Shown here in pieces: positions 21,141 through 33,265 of a stretch of DNA of 64,000 nucleotides (the first letter of the stretch is position 1; every line of letters begins with the position of its first letter). The notes beneath the pieces were generated by a model. The model was given only the letters and a program-made list of their open reading frames with translations. It ran no database searches and was not told the origin of the DNA. The stretch spans positions 30,957,318 to 31,021,317 of the forward strand of contig CM065379.1 of the NCBI GenBank assembly GCA_033060915.1, in the 5' to 3' direction. Position numbers and translations under genes: made by a program. This DNA is from Euryodendron excelsum. Lineage: Eukaryota; Streptophyta; Magnoliopsida; Ericales; Pentaphylacaceae.

Positions 21141-21572
21141 TTTTTAGAAGTTTTCCGGTGAAATCTTCTTTTCCGACGACTTTTCCGGCGACGTGGTCTC
21201 CTTCTGGCAATCACCCGTGGTCCCCAAGAAGTACCCCTTCATGGTTCAAGTCGATTTTCACGCAAAGTCTCTCAGATTTGCGAAAACTCTCCAAAAAGCC
21301 GCGACTGTTCGAACCAGAAATTTTTTGGTTTTAACTTCAAGCTTGGCGCCACTAGCAAAGGCGCCAAGCATTTTCTGCCAAGTGGCGCCAGTTGCAAATT
21401 CTGGGCAGCTTTGCCCCCTTTCTAGCCAAATGTCATGTTCAAAGGCCTTTTTCGCCCGCTATCCGTTTTCGACCCCCGTTGTCGAAAGATTCCCAATGTT
21501 CGTCCCTCTGACAGCCTTGCGGTCAACATAAGACTCTTATTTTTATCATTTCTGTCTTTGACAAGCAAAGAT
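21141..21572 (-). promoter_or_regulatory. Putative untranslated first exon and promoter of the antisense gene
   Basis: On the minus strand a TATA-like ATGATAAAAATAAGAG (21535-21551) is followed by about 400 nt ending at the GTGAGT donor. A GGCGCC / GTGGCGCC cluster sits at 21342-21396, as in E4 (33005-33065) and E2 (48690-48740). The boundaries and start site are inference. Confidence 0.4.
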
Positions 21573-21589
21573 AGAAAAAGAGGGGCAGC
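21573..21589 (+). promoter_or_regulatory. E5 polypurine tract
   Basis: AGAAAAAGAGGGGCAGC directly precedes the 3' LTR start at 21590 and corresponds to the better preserved tract of E2 at 48499-48515. Confidence 0.82.
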
Positions 21590-21751
21590 TATAAGCACCC
21601 CATTTTTGACCGCTCGGCAGTCTACGCTCCATCCAGACTTGTACTCAAGTCAATATGGACGTATTCCAATCGAAACCAACTTTCTAAGTCCCAAATCCCG
21701 TTTGTCCATCGCTTCGCGGGCCTGCCAGGCCCGAATTGAGGCAAAATGACC
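21590..21751 (+). mobile_element. E5 3' LTR, first 162 bp (before S2)
   Basis: Starts TATAAGCACC (TG changed to TA) and aligns with the beginning of the 5' LTR up to GCAAAATGACC, where S2 interrupts. The LTR resumes after the second TGACC at 26497. Confidence 0.92.
21747..21751 (+). repeat. S2 left target-site duplication TGACC
   Basis: TGACC precedes S2 and recurs at 26492-26496. Joining across one copy restores the continuous LTR phrase GGCAAAATGACCAAAATGCC. Confidence 0.94.
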
Positions 21752-24700
21752 TGTAAGCACCCCATTTTTGACCGCTTGGCAGTTTACACTCCGTCCAGAC
21801 TTGTGTTAAAGTCATTGTGGGCATATTCCAATTGAAACCAACTTTCTAAGTCAAAATCCCATCTATCTATCACCTCGCGGGCCCACCAGGCCCAAATAGA
21901 GGCAAAATGACCAAAATGCCCTTAGGGGCATTGTTCTTTCCAATTCCAACTCCAACCCCTCTCTCGATACAGTTGATTCCTTGAGACAGTAAATCTATTC
22001 CAAATCAGGCGCGTCTTTCTGAAGACGATAAGTCCCCTTTCCAATCTCTCTCTCGAGACAGTTTATTCCTCGAGACGGTTCCAAATCAGGCGCGTCTTTT
22101 AGAAGACGATAAGTCCTCTTTCCAATCCCTCGCTCGAGACAGTTTATTCCTCGAGACGGTTCCAAATCAAGCGCGTCTTTTCGGAGACTGTAAGTCCCCT
22201 TTCCAATCCCTCTCTCGAGACAGTTTATTCCTCGAGATGATTCCAAATCAGGCGCATCTTTCCGAAGACGATAAGTCCCCTTTCCAATCCCTCTCTCGAG
22301 ACAGTTTATTCCTCGAGACGGTTGCAAATCAGGCTTGTCTTTTCGGAGACGATAAGTCCCCTTTCCAATCCCTCTCTCGAGACAGTTTATTCCTCGAGAT
22401 GGTTCCAAATCAGGCACGTCTTTTCGAAGACGGTAAGTCCCCTTTCCAATCCCTCTCTCGAGACGGTTCCAATCAGGGCCCCTTTAGTAACTTCTCGAGA
22501 ATGCTTCTTATAGTATTATCAACCTTTTCCTATCTTTCCGGATCATTCCGAGTCAGTTCCGGCAAGCCCGATGCAAAATGACCGTTTTGCCCCTAGTGGG
22601 CCGGTCACCTCTTCTGACCATATCGGCTCAGGGTATCAAAATGGCAACCTTTGGGAACATTCTAAATAATGTTTTCAAACCCCAAGTCTTTTTCCGGGAC
22701 AGTCCAAGTCTGTCCCGGCAGTTTCCCGATCCGATTGACCGTTTTGCCCCTAAAGGCCCGGTCAACCCTTCCGACACATCCTATCCTCACTTTTCAAGTC
22801 AAATACCACCGGGACACTATTCCAAGTGTTCCTGCTCTTTTCTAGCCTTTCAGGCCATTCCCGGTCTCTTAAATCATTCTCGGACTTTCCGGAGTCACTT
22901 CTAGTAAAGCTAGGCTAAAAATTACATGGTAGTCACTGGTGCAGGCGCCCAAATCTAGTCAAAGATACGTTGCTTGCCGACCTTAAATATTTCCTAAATG
23001 GCTAGTGCCACTAGTAGTGGCGTCAAGCCAAAAATTGGCCTGGCGCCACTCCTAGTGGCACTAGTGTAAAGTTTGGCCGGGCGCCACTGCAACAAGCACC
23101 AGGTTTGTCCAACCTCTATAAATACAGAGCCTCTTCTAGCATGAAAAGGATCCGTAAAATCAAACCAAAAATCATATAATTTGATATACAGAGCTCGAAC
23201 ACTCCCTAAACCCTAGCTTCCCTAGGTGTTCCAAACCCTAGTCACCATACACTAAACCCTAGCCTCCTATACACTCATACACACCTCCATACACTCATAC
23301 ACTCATACACTAACCTTCGACCCTCCTTCGAAGACTTGAAGAGTTGTAATCTGAAGTTTGAAGATTGAAGGCAGCTCTTGAAGATTGAAGACGAAGATCA
23401 AGACGAAGACCGAAGAAAGCAAGGCACGCAAAATAAATAAGATACAAGGTAGGTTCTGCATTTAAATTTCTGCACTTCCCCCTCTCTCTCTCTCTCCTAA
23501 CCCACTTGGGTTTTCTCTATTTTAATCCCCCATCTCTTTCCCCCACTTTCTTTGCATGCTTGAAACAAGGGGACTCTCGGTCCATGTGTAGGAATAGACT
23601 ATTGGAGAGTCACCGTGTCGGGAGCTTTCTTCTAGTCTAACTAGAGACTACGTGGGTTCGGCCCCCTTGATTATGTGGTGAAGCCTTAGCCTTGTATGTT
23701 CACGACCCCAAATTTGCATTGTGCATATCATGATCTTGCATCTTCCAAAAGTTGTTTTCAAAATCGTTTTCAAAATCGTTTTCAAACTCGTTTTCAAAAT
23801 TGCATCAAAATCCTCTTTTTCAAAAACATGTTTTCAAAATCACAATCCTAGGGTAATTCTAGCCTTTCCATGGCTAGGGTTGCTTTAGGAAAATGTTACA
23901 TTAAAAGCGACCAACATGGCCTATATTTTCAACCCTTGTTGTTTTCAAAACCACTTTCTTAAAGTGGTTCTAGCTTTCTCATGGTTAGAATCGCTTTAGG
24001 AAAGTGAGACGTTTTCATACTTTCCAAAAAGCTCTCTTTTCAAAAATCCCTTCCTAAAAATCTCTTTTTCAACATACTTTTCAAAAATTCTTCTTTCCAA
24101 AATTGTTTTCAAAAAACTCTTTCCAAAAATCTATTTTTCAAAACCTCATTTTTCAACTCCTTTCCAAAACGCACTCTTCAAAGTCCACTTTCCAAAAACG
24201 TTCACTAGGTCTCTTTCCTAGAAAAACTCTCCCAAAAAACTTTTCAAAAACTCTCTTTTCAAAATCTTTCCTCTAGGAACTCCTCTCTAATATTTCTTTC
24301 CAAAACCTTCATTTCCAAAAACGCACTTTCCAAAAACTCTTTCCTTAGAGCTCAAGTCAAGCCCTAGAACTCGCAATTAAAAAACCCTAATTTTCTTTCC
24401 AAAAACATGGTTTTCAAACTTGCCTTAAAACCTAGGTTTCCAAAATCTCTTGTTTTCACATCCAAATCATACACATTTCCAAAACCTCTTTTTACGTCAA
24501 AACTATAGCCTTCCAAATCTAGGGTTTCTAAAACCTCCCTTTCCAAATCCTTGTCAATTCCAATCTTCCCTTTAGGAAGCCAAATCAAATCTCCCATTTA
24601 GGAAACCAAATCCAATCTCCCGTTTAGGAAACTAGATCTTATCCCCCGTTTTTGAAAACAAAATCAAATCTTCACTTTTAGAAACAAAATCCAATCCCTT

Positions 24701-26491
24701 GTTTTAGGAAATAGGAGTCTTAACCCTTCCAAATCTAAATCTTTCCTTATTTAACTCCTTCCTAAACTTCTCATTTCCTAAACCTTAAGTTTCCAAAGCT
24801 TGAACATAAAAATCTTTCCTAAAATTCTAACATTCAACCCTTTCCTAATTCTACCTTCCTTTCAAATCTTAACTTTTCAAACCTAAGTTTTCAAATCTTT
24901 CCTAATCTCAAATCTTTCTAAACTTCCAAACTTTCTAAATTCTAAACTTTTCAAAACTTCAACATTTTCTAAATCTAAAACTTTTCTAAACTCAAAGCTT
25001 TCTTAATTCAATACTTTCTTAAGTTGAAACTTTCTTAATTCAAACATTTCCTAAATTGAAAACTTTCCTTTTTCAAACCTTTCCTAAAACGAAACTTTCC
25101 TACTTTCAAAACTTCCCTATTTCAAAACATTCCTATTTCAAAACTTTCTTAACTTGAAACTTTCCAAATCCTAAACCTGTCTTAATCTGAACTTTTCCTA
25201 ATTCAAAACTTTCCTAAGTTGAAACTTTCTTAATTCAAAACTTTTCTAATTTTGAAACTTTCTTATCTTGGAAACTTCCCTAATTGAAAACTTTCCAAAT
25301 TCAAAACTTTCCTAATTCGAACCTTTCCTAATTCCAATTTTTCTCCAATCTTCCAAGTCCAAGTATTCAAATCAATTTTTCTTCAAAATCCTTCCAAGTC
25401 AAATCCAATCTTTCTGTTTGAAGTCTTTAAGTCTAGGTTTCCTAAAACCGAGTTTTCCAAAGTTACGTCTTTTCAAATCCTTCGATCAAAATTCAATCTC
25501 TTCAATTCCAAAATTCTAAATTCCAAATTTCAATCTTCTAATCAAAGTTCAATCTCTCAATCTTCTAACCCAATTTCCAATTCAATTTCTTTCTTCCAAA
25601 TCAATCTCTTCTCAATCGGACTTTTGTCCAAACTACGACTGACCTGATTCCTCCAAAAGGATACGTAGGCAACCCTCATGGGTGCGGTCATAACTTCTTT
25701 CAAATCTCAAATTCTACAACATTTTTCAAATTTCTATTTCCATAACTTCTTTTAATCTCCAATCTTACAATTTTCATCAAGTTTCCAATTCTGTGATCTA
25801 TTTCTATTTTCAATCTTCAATTTCAATTTCTAAATTCCATTTCAATCTTCAAATTCAAGCTTCTATCTCTTTCTTTTTAAATCAAATCAATTTCTTTTCA
25901 AATTTTTTTCCAAATCTATTTTTCTAACTCTCTTCTATTGCACTTGCATATCATGCATCATGTTAGTTTCTTTTCAAACATTGTTTTTCAAAATGAATAG
26001 GATTGGACATTGGTTAGTTGAAGACTCTCATAGGTGAATCTAGGGTAGATTGACATGCAGGTACCGAAAGGGCGGGATAGGGTGATGGCTTAGTGCATCT
26101 TCCCTACACGTAACCAACCTCCGAACCTAGATCAGTGATTTCAAAGACCAAAAGGAGTTATTTTTTAAAAAGGGCTAAATGTTTTCAAAAGGTTGCCAAA
26201 CAACCTGTTTTCTTAAAAACCCACTCTTGAGGGGATATTTTCAAAATCCTTTTCCAAAACCCTAAGAGTAGTCCTCGGATTATTCTTAGTTTTTTTTTTA
26301 GGTGACCTAACTCACCTTAATCAAGTTACGTGGCGACTCCGAATCTTTTCCAAAAGCCCTTTATTCAAATCTATTTTCAATTCAAACCTAGTCGCACTCA
26401 TTCTTCTAAGAGGGTGAGTTCTAACAAGAGAGTACAGTATTTTTTCTACTTGTGTGAGTATTCCTCGTGTGCGAAAAATCTGAGCGCGACA
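21752..26491 (+). mobile_element. S2, solo LTR inserted in the E5 3' LTR
   Basis: A single 4740-bp LTR runs from TGTAAGCACC to GAGCGCGACA, with TGACC on both sides. It has the most regular 81-bp array (21950-22470) and lacks the GAGTR palindromes. Its 158-bp array is shortened (22495-22760). It keeps TATA (23117-23124), donor (23449), the U5 stem and the PBS-like TGGCGACTCC (26331-26340). Confidence 0.95.
21950..22470 (+). repeat. Regular 81-bp tandem array (S2)
   Basis: TTTATTCCTCGAGA recurs near 22061, 22143, 22223, 22303 and 22385, with a diverged unit before and a partial one after. Because 81 is a multiple of 3, both strands stay open. The minus frame repeats GINCLERGIGKGTYRL every 27 residues. 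I treat this as DNA repeats, not protein. Confidence 0.88.
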
Positions 26492-26496
26492 TGACC
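26492..26496 (+). repeat. S2 right target-site duplication TGACC
   Basis: Second copy of TGACC, immediately after the S2 end GCGCGACA. Confidence 0.94.
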
Positions 26497-29400
26497 AAAA
26501 TGCCCTTAGGGGCATTGTTCTTTCCAATTCCAACTTCAACCCCTTTCTCGAGGCAGTTGATTCCTCGAGACGGTAAATCTACTCCAATCAGGCGCGTCTT
26601 TCCGAAGACGGTAAGTCCCCTTTCCAATTCCAATCCCTCTCTCTCGACAGTTTATTCCTCGAGACGGTTCCAAATCAGGCGCGCCTTTCTGAAGACGATA
26701 AGTCCCATTTCCAATTCCAATCTCTCTCTCGAGACAGTTTATTCCTTGAGACGGTTCCAAATCAGGCACGTCTTTCCGAAGATGATAAGACCCCTTTCCA
26801 ATCCTCTCTCGAGACTGTTTATTCCTCGAGACAGTTCCAAATCAGGCACGTCTTTTCGAAGACGATAAGACCCCTTTCCAAGTCTAATCCCTCTCTCGAG
26901 ACAATTTATTCCTCGAGACGGTTCCAATTCAGGCACGTCTTTCCGAAGACGATAAGACCCCTTTCCAATTCCAATCCCTCTTTCGAGACAGTTTATTCCT
27001 CGAGACGGTCCGACACATTTTTTGAAGAAAAGCTCTTCGAAACAGTAAGTCCCTTTAAACCTATCGATCGGGACGAGACCCCAAGTCCCCTAGATGGTAG
27101 AATGGTCCACCTTTGGCACCTACTAGCCTGCCAATGCAGAAATGTCCATTTAGGCACGCCTTCCTAGAAAGTTAACTTCTCAGGCGCTAAGTCCCCTTTA
27201 GCAGCTTCCCGAGAGTAGGCAGTCTCGGGAATGATCGCAAACCGTCAGAGTAGCGAAAATACTCCCAAACATCGCAACCGTCAGAGTAATGGAAATACTC
27301 GCAAACAAGTTGATATAAAGAATTGCCAACAAACCCCTGTGTCGCGACGACCGCCGTTAGAATGGCGAAAACACTCAAAACGCAGGTCAACACCGGTGCC
27401 TGCTAGCCCACTTCGGTGAAAAATGACCAAACTGCCCCTTGGGCCAATTCCAAGACTTTTCGGTCAAGATGACCATTTCGCCCCTAGGCATCCGAATGCC
27501 TCGGGAACCACACCGACTCTGGGTATCAAACTGGTAACTTCCCGAGAATGCTTCTTATAGAATTCTCAACCTTCCTCTATCTTCCCAGATCATTCCGAGT
27601 CAATTTCGGCAAACCCGGCACAAAATGACCGTTTTGCCCCTAGTGGGCCGGTCTCCTTTTCCGACCACACCGGCTCTGGGTATCAAACTGGTAACTTCCC
27701 GAGAATGCTTTGTATAGTGTTCTCAACCTTTCTTTGTCCTTTTTGGATTATTCCGAGTCAGTTCTGGCAAACCCAGTGCGAAATGACCGTTTTGCCCCTA
27801 GTGGGCCAGTCACCTTTTCCAACCACACCAGCTCTAGGAATCAAACCGGCAACCTTTGAGAACATTCTGAATAATGTTTCCAAATCTCGAGTCTTCTTCC
27901 GGGACAGTCCGAGTCCGTCCCAGTAGCTTTTTAACCCGATTGACCATTTTGCCCCTAACGGCTCGGTCAACCCCTTCGAAACATCCTATCTTCATTTTTC
28001 AAGTCAAATACCTCCGGGACACTATTCTAAGTGTTCCTGCTCTGTTCCAGCTTTTCGGGTCATTCTCGGTTTATTCAAATCATTCCAAGACTTTCCGGAG
28101 TCACTCCTATTGAAGCCAAGCTGAAAATTGCATGGTAGTCACTAGTATAGGCGCCCAAATCTAGTCAAAGATACGTTGCTTGCTGACCAAAATACTTTCC
28201 TAACTAGCTGGCGCCACTCCTAGTGGCGCTAAGAGCAATTTTGCCCTAGCACCACTGCAACAGGTGCCAGGTCTGTCCTACCTCTATAAATACAGAGCCT
28301 CTTCCAGCATGAAAGGGGTCCGCAAACTCAGTCTAAAAACACCAAAATTCGATATACAGAGCTCGAACACTCCCTAAACTCTAGCTTCCTTAGGTTTTCC
28401 AAACCCTAGCCACAATACACAAACCCTAAGCCTTATATACACTCATACACACACTTACTTATATACTAGCCTCCAACCCTCCTTTGAAGACTTGGAGAGC
28501 TGTAATCTGAAGTTTGAAGATTGAAGACAACTCTTGAGGATTGAAGACGAAGATCAAGACGAAGATCGAAAACAAGCAAGGCACGCAAAATAAATAAGAT
28601 ACACGATAGGCTTTCGTTTTACGTTTCTACACTCCCCCCTCTCTCTTCTCTCTCCTAACATACTTGGGTTTTCTCTATTTTAATCCCCCATCTCTTTCCC
28701 CTCCCCCCCCCCCCCTCTTCTTTGCATGCTTGAAACAAGGGGACTCCCGGTCCATGTGTAGGATTAGACTATTGGAGGGTCACCGTGTCGGGGGCTTTCC
28801 TTTAGGCTAACCGGAGACCACGTGGGTTCGGCCCCTTTGATTATGTGGTGAAGCCTTAACCTTGTATGTTCACGACCCCAAATTTGCATTGTGCATATCA
28901 TGATTCTTGCATTCTTCCAAAAGTCATTTTCAAGGTCGTTTTCAAAATCATTTTCAAACTTTTTTTTAAAATTGCATCAAAATCTCCTTTTCAAAAACTT
29001 ATTTTCAAAATCACAATCTTAGGGTGATTCTAGCCTTTCCATGGCTAGGGTAGCTTTAGGAAAGTGTTATATTTAAAGTGACCAACATGGTCCATATTTT
29101 CAGAATCTTGTTGTTTTCAAAACCACTTTCTTAAAGTGGTTCTAGCCTTCTTATGATTAGAGTTGCTTTAGGAAAGTGAGACGTTTTTATACTTTCCAAA
29201 AAGCTCACTTTCAAAAATCTCTTCCTAAAAATCACTTTTTCAACATACTTTCCTAAAAATCTCATTTCCAAAGTTGTTTTCAAAAACTCCCTCCAAAAGT
29301 TTATTTTTCAAACCTCTCCTTTTAAACACCTTTCCAAAACCCTCTCTTCAAAGTCCACTTTCCAAAAACGTTCCCTAGGTTTCCTTCCTTGAAAAGCTCT

Positions 29401-31645
29401 CTCCAAAAATCTTTCTAAAAAACTCTCTTGCCAAAATCTTTCCTCTAGAAACTCCTCTCAAGGATTTCATTCCAAAAACTTGTCCCCAAAATCCACTTTC
29501 CAAAAACTCTTTCCTTAGAGCCCAAGTCAAGCCCTAGAACTCACGATTAGGAAACCCTAATTTTCTTTCAAAAAATATGGTTTTCAAACTTGTCTTAAAA
29601 CTTAGGTTTCCAAAATCTCTTGTTTTCACATCCAAACTATACACATTTCCAAAACCTCTTTTCTACGTCAAAACTATAGACTTCCCAAATCTAGGGTTTC
29701 TAAAACTTCCCATTTCCAAATCCTTGTCAAATCAAATCTTCTCTTTTAGGAAACCAGATCCAATCCTCCGTTTTTGGAAACAAAATCAAACTTCCTCTTT
29801 TAGAAACAAGATCCAGTTCCCTTCCTAGTCTAAACCTTTCCTAGTTCAACTCCTTCCTAATCTTCTACTTTCCTAAATCCTAATTTTTCAAAACTTGAAC
29901 ATAAAAATCTTTCCTAAATTTTAAAACTCAAAATCTAAATCTTTCCTAATTCAAATCTTTTCTAATTTCCTACCTTCCTAAACCATAAGTTTTCTAAAAC
30001 TTTTAAATCTTTCCTTAAACATTAAACTTCCAAATTTTTCCTAATTCAACTCTTTTTTTTTTTTTTTTTTCAATTCTACCCCTTTCCAAATCTTAACTTT
30101 CCGAACTTAAGTTTTCAAATCTTTCCTAAACTCGAACCTTTCCTAATCTCAAGATTTTCTAAAATTCAAACTCTAAAACTTTCTAAGTCTTAAACTTTCT
30201 AAATTTCAAATCTTTCCAAATTTCAAAACTTTCTTATTTTTAAAACTTCCTTGCTTTCTAAACTTTCTAAATTCAAAACTTTCCTAAGTTGAAATATTCC
30301 AAATTCAAAACTTTCCTAAGTTGAAATTTTGTTAATTCAAAACTTTCCTAATTTTGAAACTTTCCTAATTTCGAAACTCTCCTAATTTGAAAACTTTCCT
30401 AATTCAAAACTTTCTTAATTCGAAACTTTCCAAAAATGAAACTTTCCTAATTCGAAACTTTCCTAAATTGGACCTTTCTTAATTCAAATCTTTGCTAAAT
30501 TCAATCCAATCTTCAACGTCCAACATTCGAGTCCAATTTTCCTTAAACCTCAAGTCTTTCTTAAATCCTATCTTTCCTAAGTCTAGGTTTCCTAAACCTT
30601 CATCTTTTCAAAACAAGTCTAAATCTTTCTTCCAAGTTCTATCTTTCCAAATCAAAATTCAACCTTTTCAATTTCAAAATTCTAAATTCCAATCTTCAAT
30701 ATTCTATTCTAAGTCCAAATCAAATCCAAATTCCAATTCATCTCATTTTTCAAACATTCTATTTCCTATCGGACTCTTCTCCAAACTACGACTGACCTGA
30801 TTCCTCCAAAAGGATACGTAGGCAACCCTCATGGGTGCGGTCACAACCTTTTTCAAATCTGAAATTTCACAACACCTTTCAATTTCTATTTCTATAACTT
30901 ATTTCAAATCTCCAATTCAACAATCTTCTCCTAGTTTCCAATTCTATGTTCTATTTCCAATTTCTAATTCAAAAAATCTATTTTCAAATCTCAATTTCCA
31001 AATTCTAAAAATTTCGAATTTCAAATCTATCTTTTCATATTTTTTCTAAAATCAAATCAATTTCTTTTCAAAATCTCTTTTCAAATCAAACCTTCCTCTT
31101 GCATCTGCATATCATGCATCATGTTTTTTTAAACATTGTTTTTCAAAGTGGATAGGATTGAACATTAGTTAGTTAAATACTCTCATAGGTGAATCTAGGG
31201 TAGATTGACATGTAGGTACCGAAAGGGCGGGGTAGGGTGATGGCTTAGTGCGTCTTCCCTACACGTAACCAACCTCCGAACCTAGATCACTGATTTCAAA
31301 GACCGAAAAACGGAGTTATTTTTCAAAAAGGGCTAAATGTTTTCAAAAGGTTACCAAACAATCTATTTTTTCTTTAAAACCCTCTCTCGAGGAGCTATTT
31401 TCAAAATCATTTTCAAAAACCCTAAATGTAGTCTTCGGATTATGTTTAGTTTTTAGGTGACTTAACTTACCTTAATCAAGTTAGGTGGCGACTCCAAATA
31501 TTTTTCAAAAGCTCTTTATTCAAATCAATTTTCAATTCAAACCTAGTCAAACTCATTCTTCTAGGAGGGTGAGTTCTAATGAGAGATACAACATTTTTCC
31601 CGCTTGTGTGTGTATTCCTCGAGTATAAAAAATCTGAGTGCGACA
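26497..31645 (+). mobile_element. E5 3' LTR, main part (after S2)
   Basis: It continues the LTR with the 81-bp array (26516-27012), GAGTR trio (27247-27374), 158-bp array (27465-27960), shortened GGCGCC cluster and TATA (28285-28292). The pyrimidine-rich tract, TCCT/AGGA hairpin (~30800) and U5 follow, ending GAGTGCGACA. The R-region donor is mutated (GATAGG). One unit of the 404-bp segment is present, against two in the 5' LTR. Confidence 0.93.
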
Positions 31646-31650
31646 CCTGT
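31646..31650 (+). repeat. E5 right target-site duplication CCTGT
   Basis: This is the second copy of CCTGT, between the E5 LTR end (GCGACA, 31640-31645) and resumed E4 sequence. Confidence 0.93.
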
Positions 31651-31915
31651 GTCTGGAGGAAGCTCTCCCATAACCGGTGACCTGGTCGCCCAGACCCTGT
31701 AACTCCTCTCTACCGATCTCCTCTACAGAGGCCTGCTCAATCGGAGGAAAGGGGTCGACAGGTGGTCTACTTCCCCGACCACTCTGACTAGATGCTGCCT
31801 GCCCAGTAGACCATCGGCTACCGTTAGACCGACTGGAGCCACTGGTGGAATCTGTCTGAGTCGCCTTCCCCGAGCAGCGTCTTCTCTCAAAACCGTCATC
31901 ACCTGCATCTGCTAT
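31651..31915 (-). pseudogene. E4 antisense PMD-like gene, N-terminal part
   Basis: The frame is open from 31915 to the E5 junction and encodes ADAGDDGFERRRCSGK and onward, then a Ser/Gly/Arg-rich segment and PPVDPFPPIEQ. It matches the E5 copy without that copy's stops. The initiator has become ATA (ATG in E5 and E2). The CAG|G acceptor just upstream (31917-31918) is intact. The rest of the gene resumes at 2704. Confidence 0.75.
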
Positions 31916-31916
31916 C

Positions 31917-32801
31917 CTGAAAAGTTAAGCCAAGGTAAGAGGTGTTAATGTACCATACATACAATAAATAAAAACATAATAAAGAAAAGCAAAATAAACA
32001 ACAAACAATAAAAATAATAAAAAGATTTCAAATGATAAGTCAGAACAAAATTTCTACACATTTTCCTTTTCCCACTTCAAAGTCAAATCTCAAGGGTCTT
32101 CTGTCTTTTTCCTTCAAAAAGATTTTATTTCTAAACTTTAACCAACTATTTCCCTAATTTCTAAAAATTTCGGCAAAATTTTGTTTAAAAATGGTCCCTA
32201 CAACACCCATGACATCAACACAAAACACAAAACCGTGCACTTCACAACATACAATCACATAACATCAACACCCGCGCACACTTTTTGAATTTTCAAAATT
32301 TTCAAAACACGTATTTTATTTTTCTAATAAATCAATGGTTTTCAAAGTTATCCTAAAATTTCTCAAAATCATTTCAAATGTTTTCTAAAATATTCCTACA
32401 TTTTTCAAAATTTTGAACTCTAAAATTTCATCAATTTCTTGAGTTTTCTCAATCTTCCTAATTTTCTAAGTATTTTTCTATTTTTCAAAAATAAAAAATT
32501 CACCAAGTTTTCAAAAAATCACAAAACTTCATACGGCTGTTAAACACATTTTTCTAAGGCACATGGCATAAAAATCTAGCCAAAAAACGCAATGCCCAAG
32601 CCTGTAGGTACAAATTTCCTATTCCTGCAGAAAACTCTTTTCACATAATCACATAAAATCACTCAAATTCAATTAAACAAACACCAAAATGCAAAAATAT
32701 ATCACCATAGTGTTCAAAACATATTGAAACATCAATTTCTACTATTCATGTGATTCAAACGAAATTCTACACATCAAATCAACAAGAATTTGAAAACTCA
32801 C
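31917..32801 (-). other. Predicted 5'UTR intron of E4 antisense gene
   Basis: The donor is AAAAAA|GTGAGT (32801) and the acceptor ...TTAACTTTTCAG|G (31917). It is AT-rich and 885 bp long, the same length as the matching interval in E5. The conserved ends in three copies support an intron, but no transcript has been seen. Confidence 0.6.
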
Positions 32802-33265
32802 TTTTTTGAGTTCTTCGGCGAAATCTTCTCTTCCGACGTCTTTTCCGGTGATGTGGTCTCCTTCCGGCAATCACCCGTGATCTTCAAGAGGTGCTCCTTC
32901 AATGTCCAAGTCTGTTTCCTTGTAATGTCTCTCGGATTTCTGAAAATCTTCCAAAATCCCGCAAGTGTTCGAACTAGAATTTTTCTGGTTTTAATTCCAA
33001 GCCTAGCGCCACTAGCAGAGGCGCCAAGCCTCTTCTGTCAAGGGCGCCGCTCCTAGTGGCGCCAGTTTCCAAATTCTGGGCAGCTTTGCCCTTTTTCGTG
33101 CCAAAACTCATTTTTGAAGGCCTTTTGGGCCCAATATTCATTTTTGAACCACCGTTGTCAAAAAATTTCCAAAGTTCGTCCCTCTGACTGCCTTGCGGTC
33201 AACATAGGACTTTTATTCCATCATTTTCTGTCTTTAATAAGCAAAGACAGAAAAAGAGTGGCAGT
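32802..33265 (+). promoter_or_regulatory. E4 3' non-coding region with GGCGCC cluster and polypurine tract
   Basis: This would be the first (untranslated) exon and promoter of the antisense gene and also the 3' end of the element. A GGCGCC/GTGGCGCC cluster lies at 33005-33065. The polypurine tract, AGAAAAAGAGTGGCAGT, is at 33249-33265, directly before the LTR start at 33266. Confidence 0.65.

Larger units (their letters stand above)
2705..31645 (+). mobile_element. E5, complete non-autonomous Tat/Ogre-like element with two nested solo LTRs
   Basis: This is the only element with both ends in the window. It has a 5' LTR (2705-8542), PBS, ~7.8 kb of internal sequence (split by S1), polypurine tract, and 3' LTR (21590-21751 plus 26497-31645, split by S2). 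The internal region has a Gag stub (sense) and an antisense PMD-like gene. No reverse transcriptase, RNase H, integrase or protease signature is present, so mobilisation must have been in trans. By eye the two LTRs differ by a few per cent in most stretches. Confidence 0.95.

Noticed and set aside
21590..21751. Short truncated LTR fragment
   Set aside because: The TGACC duplication at 21747 and 26492 shows that it is the first part of the E5 3' LTR, interrupted by S2.
21995..22417. 140-codon minus-strand frame with a 27-residue repeat
   Set aside because: This is the reverse of the 81-bp DNA array; the plus strand is equally open, so there is no evidence for a protein.
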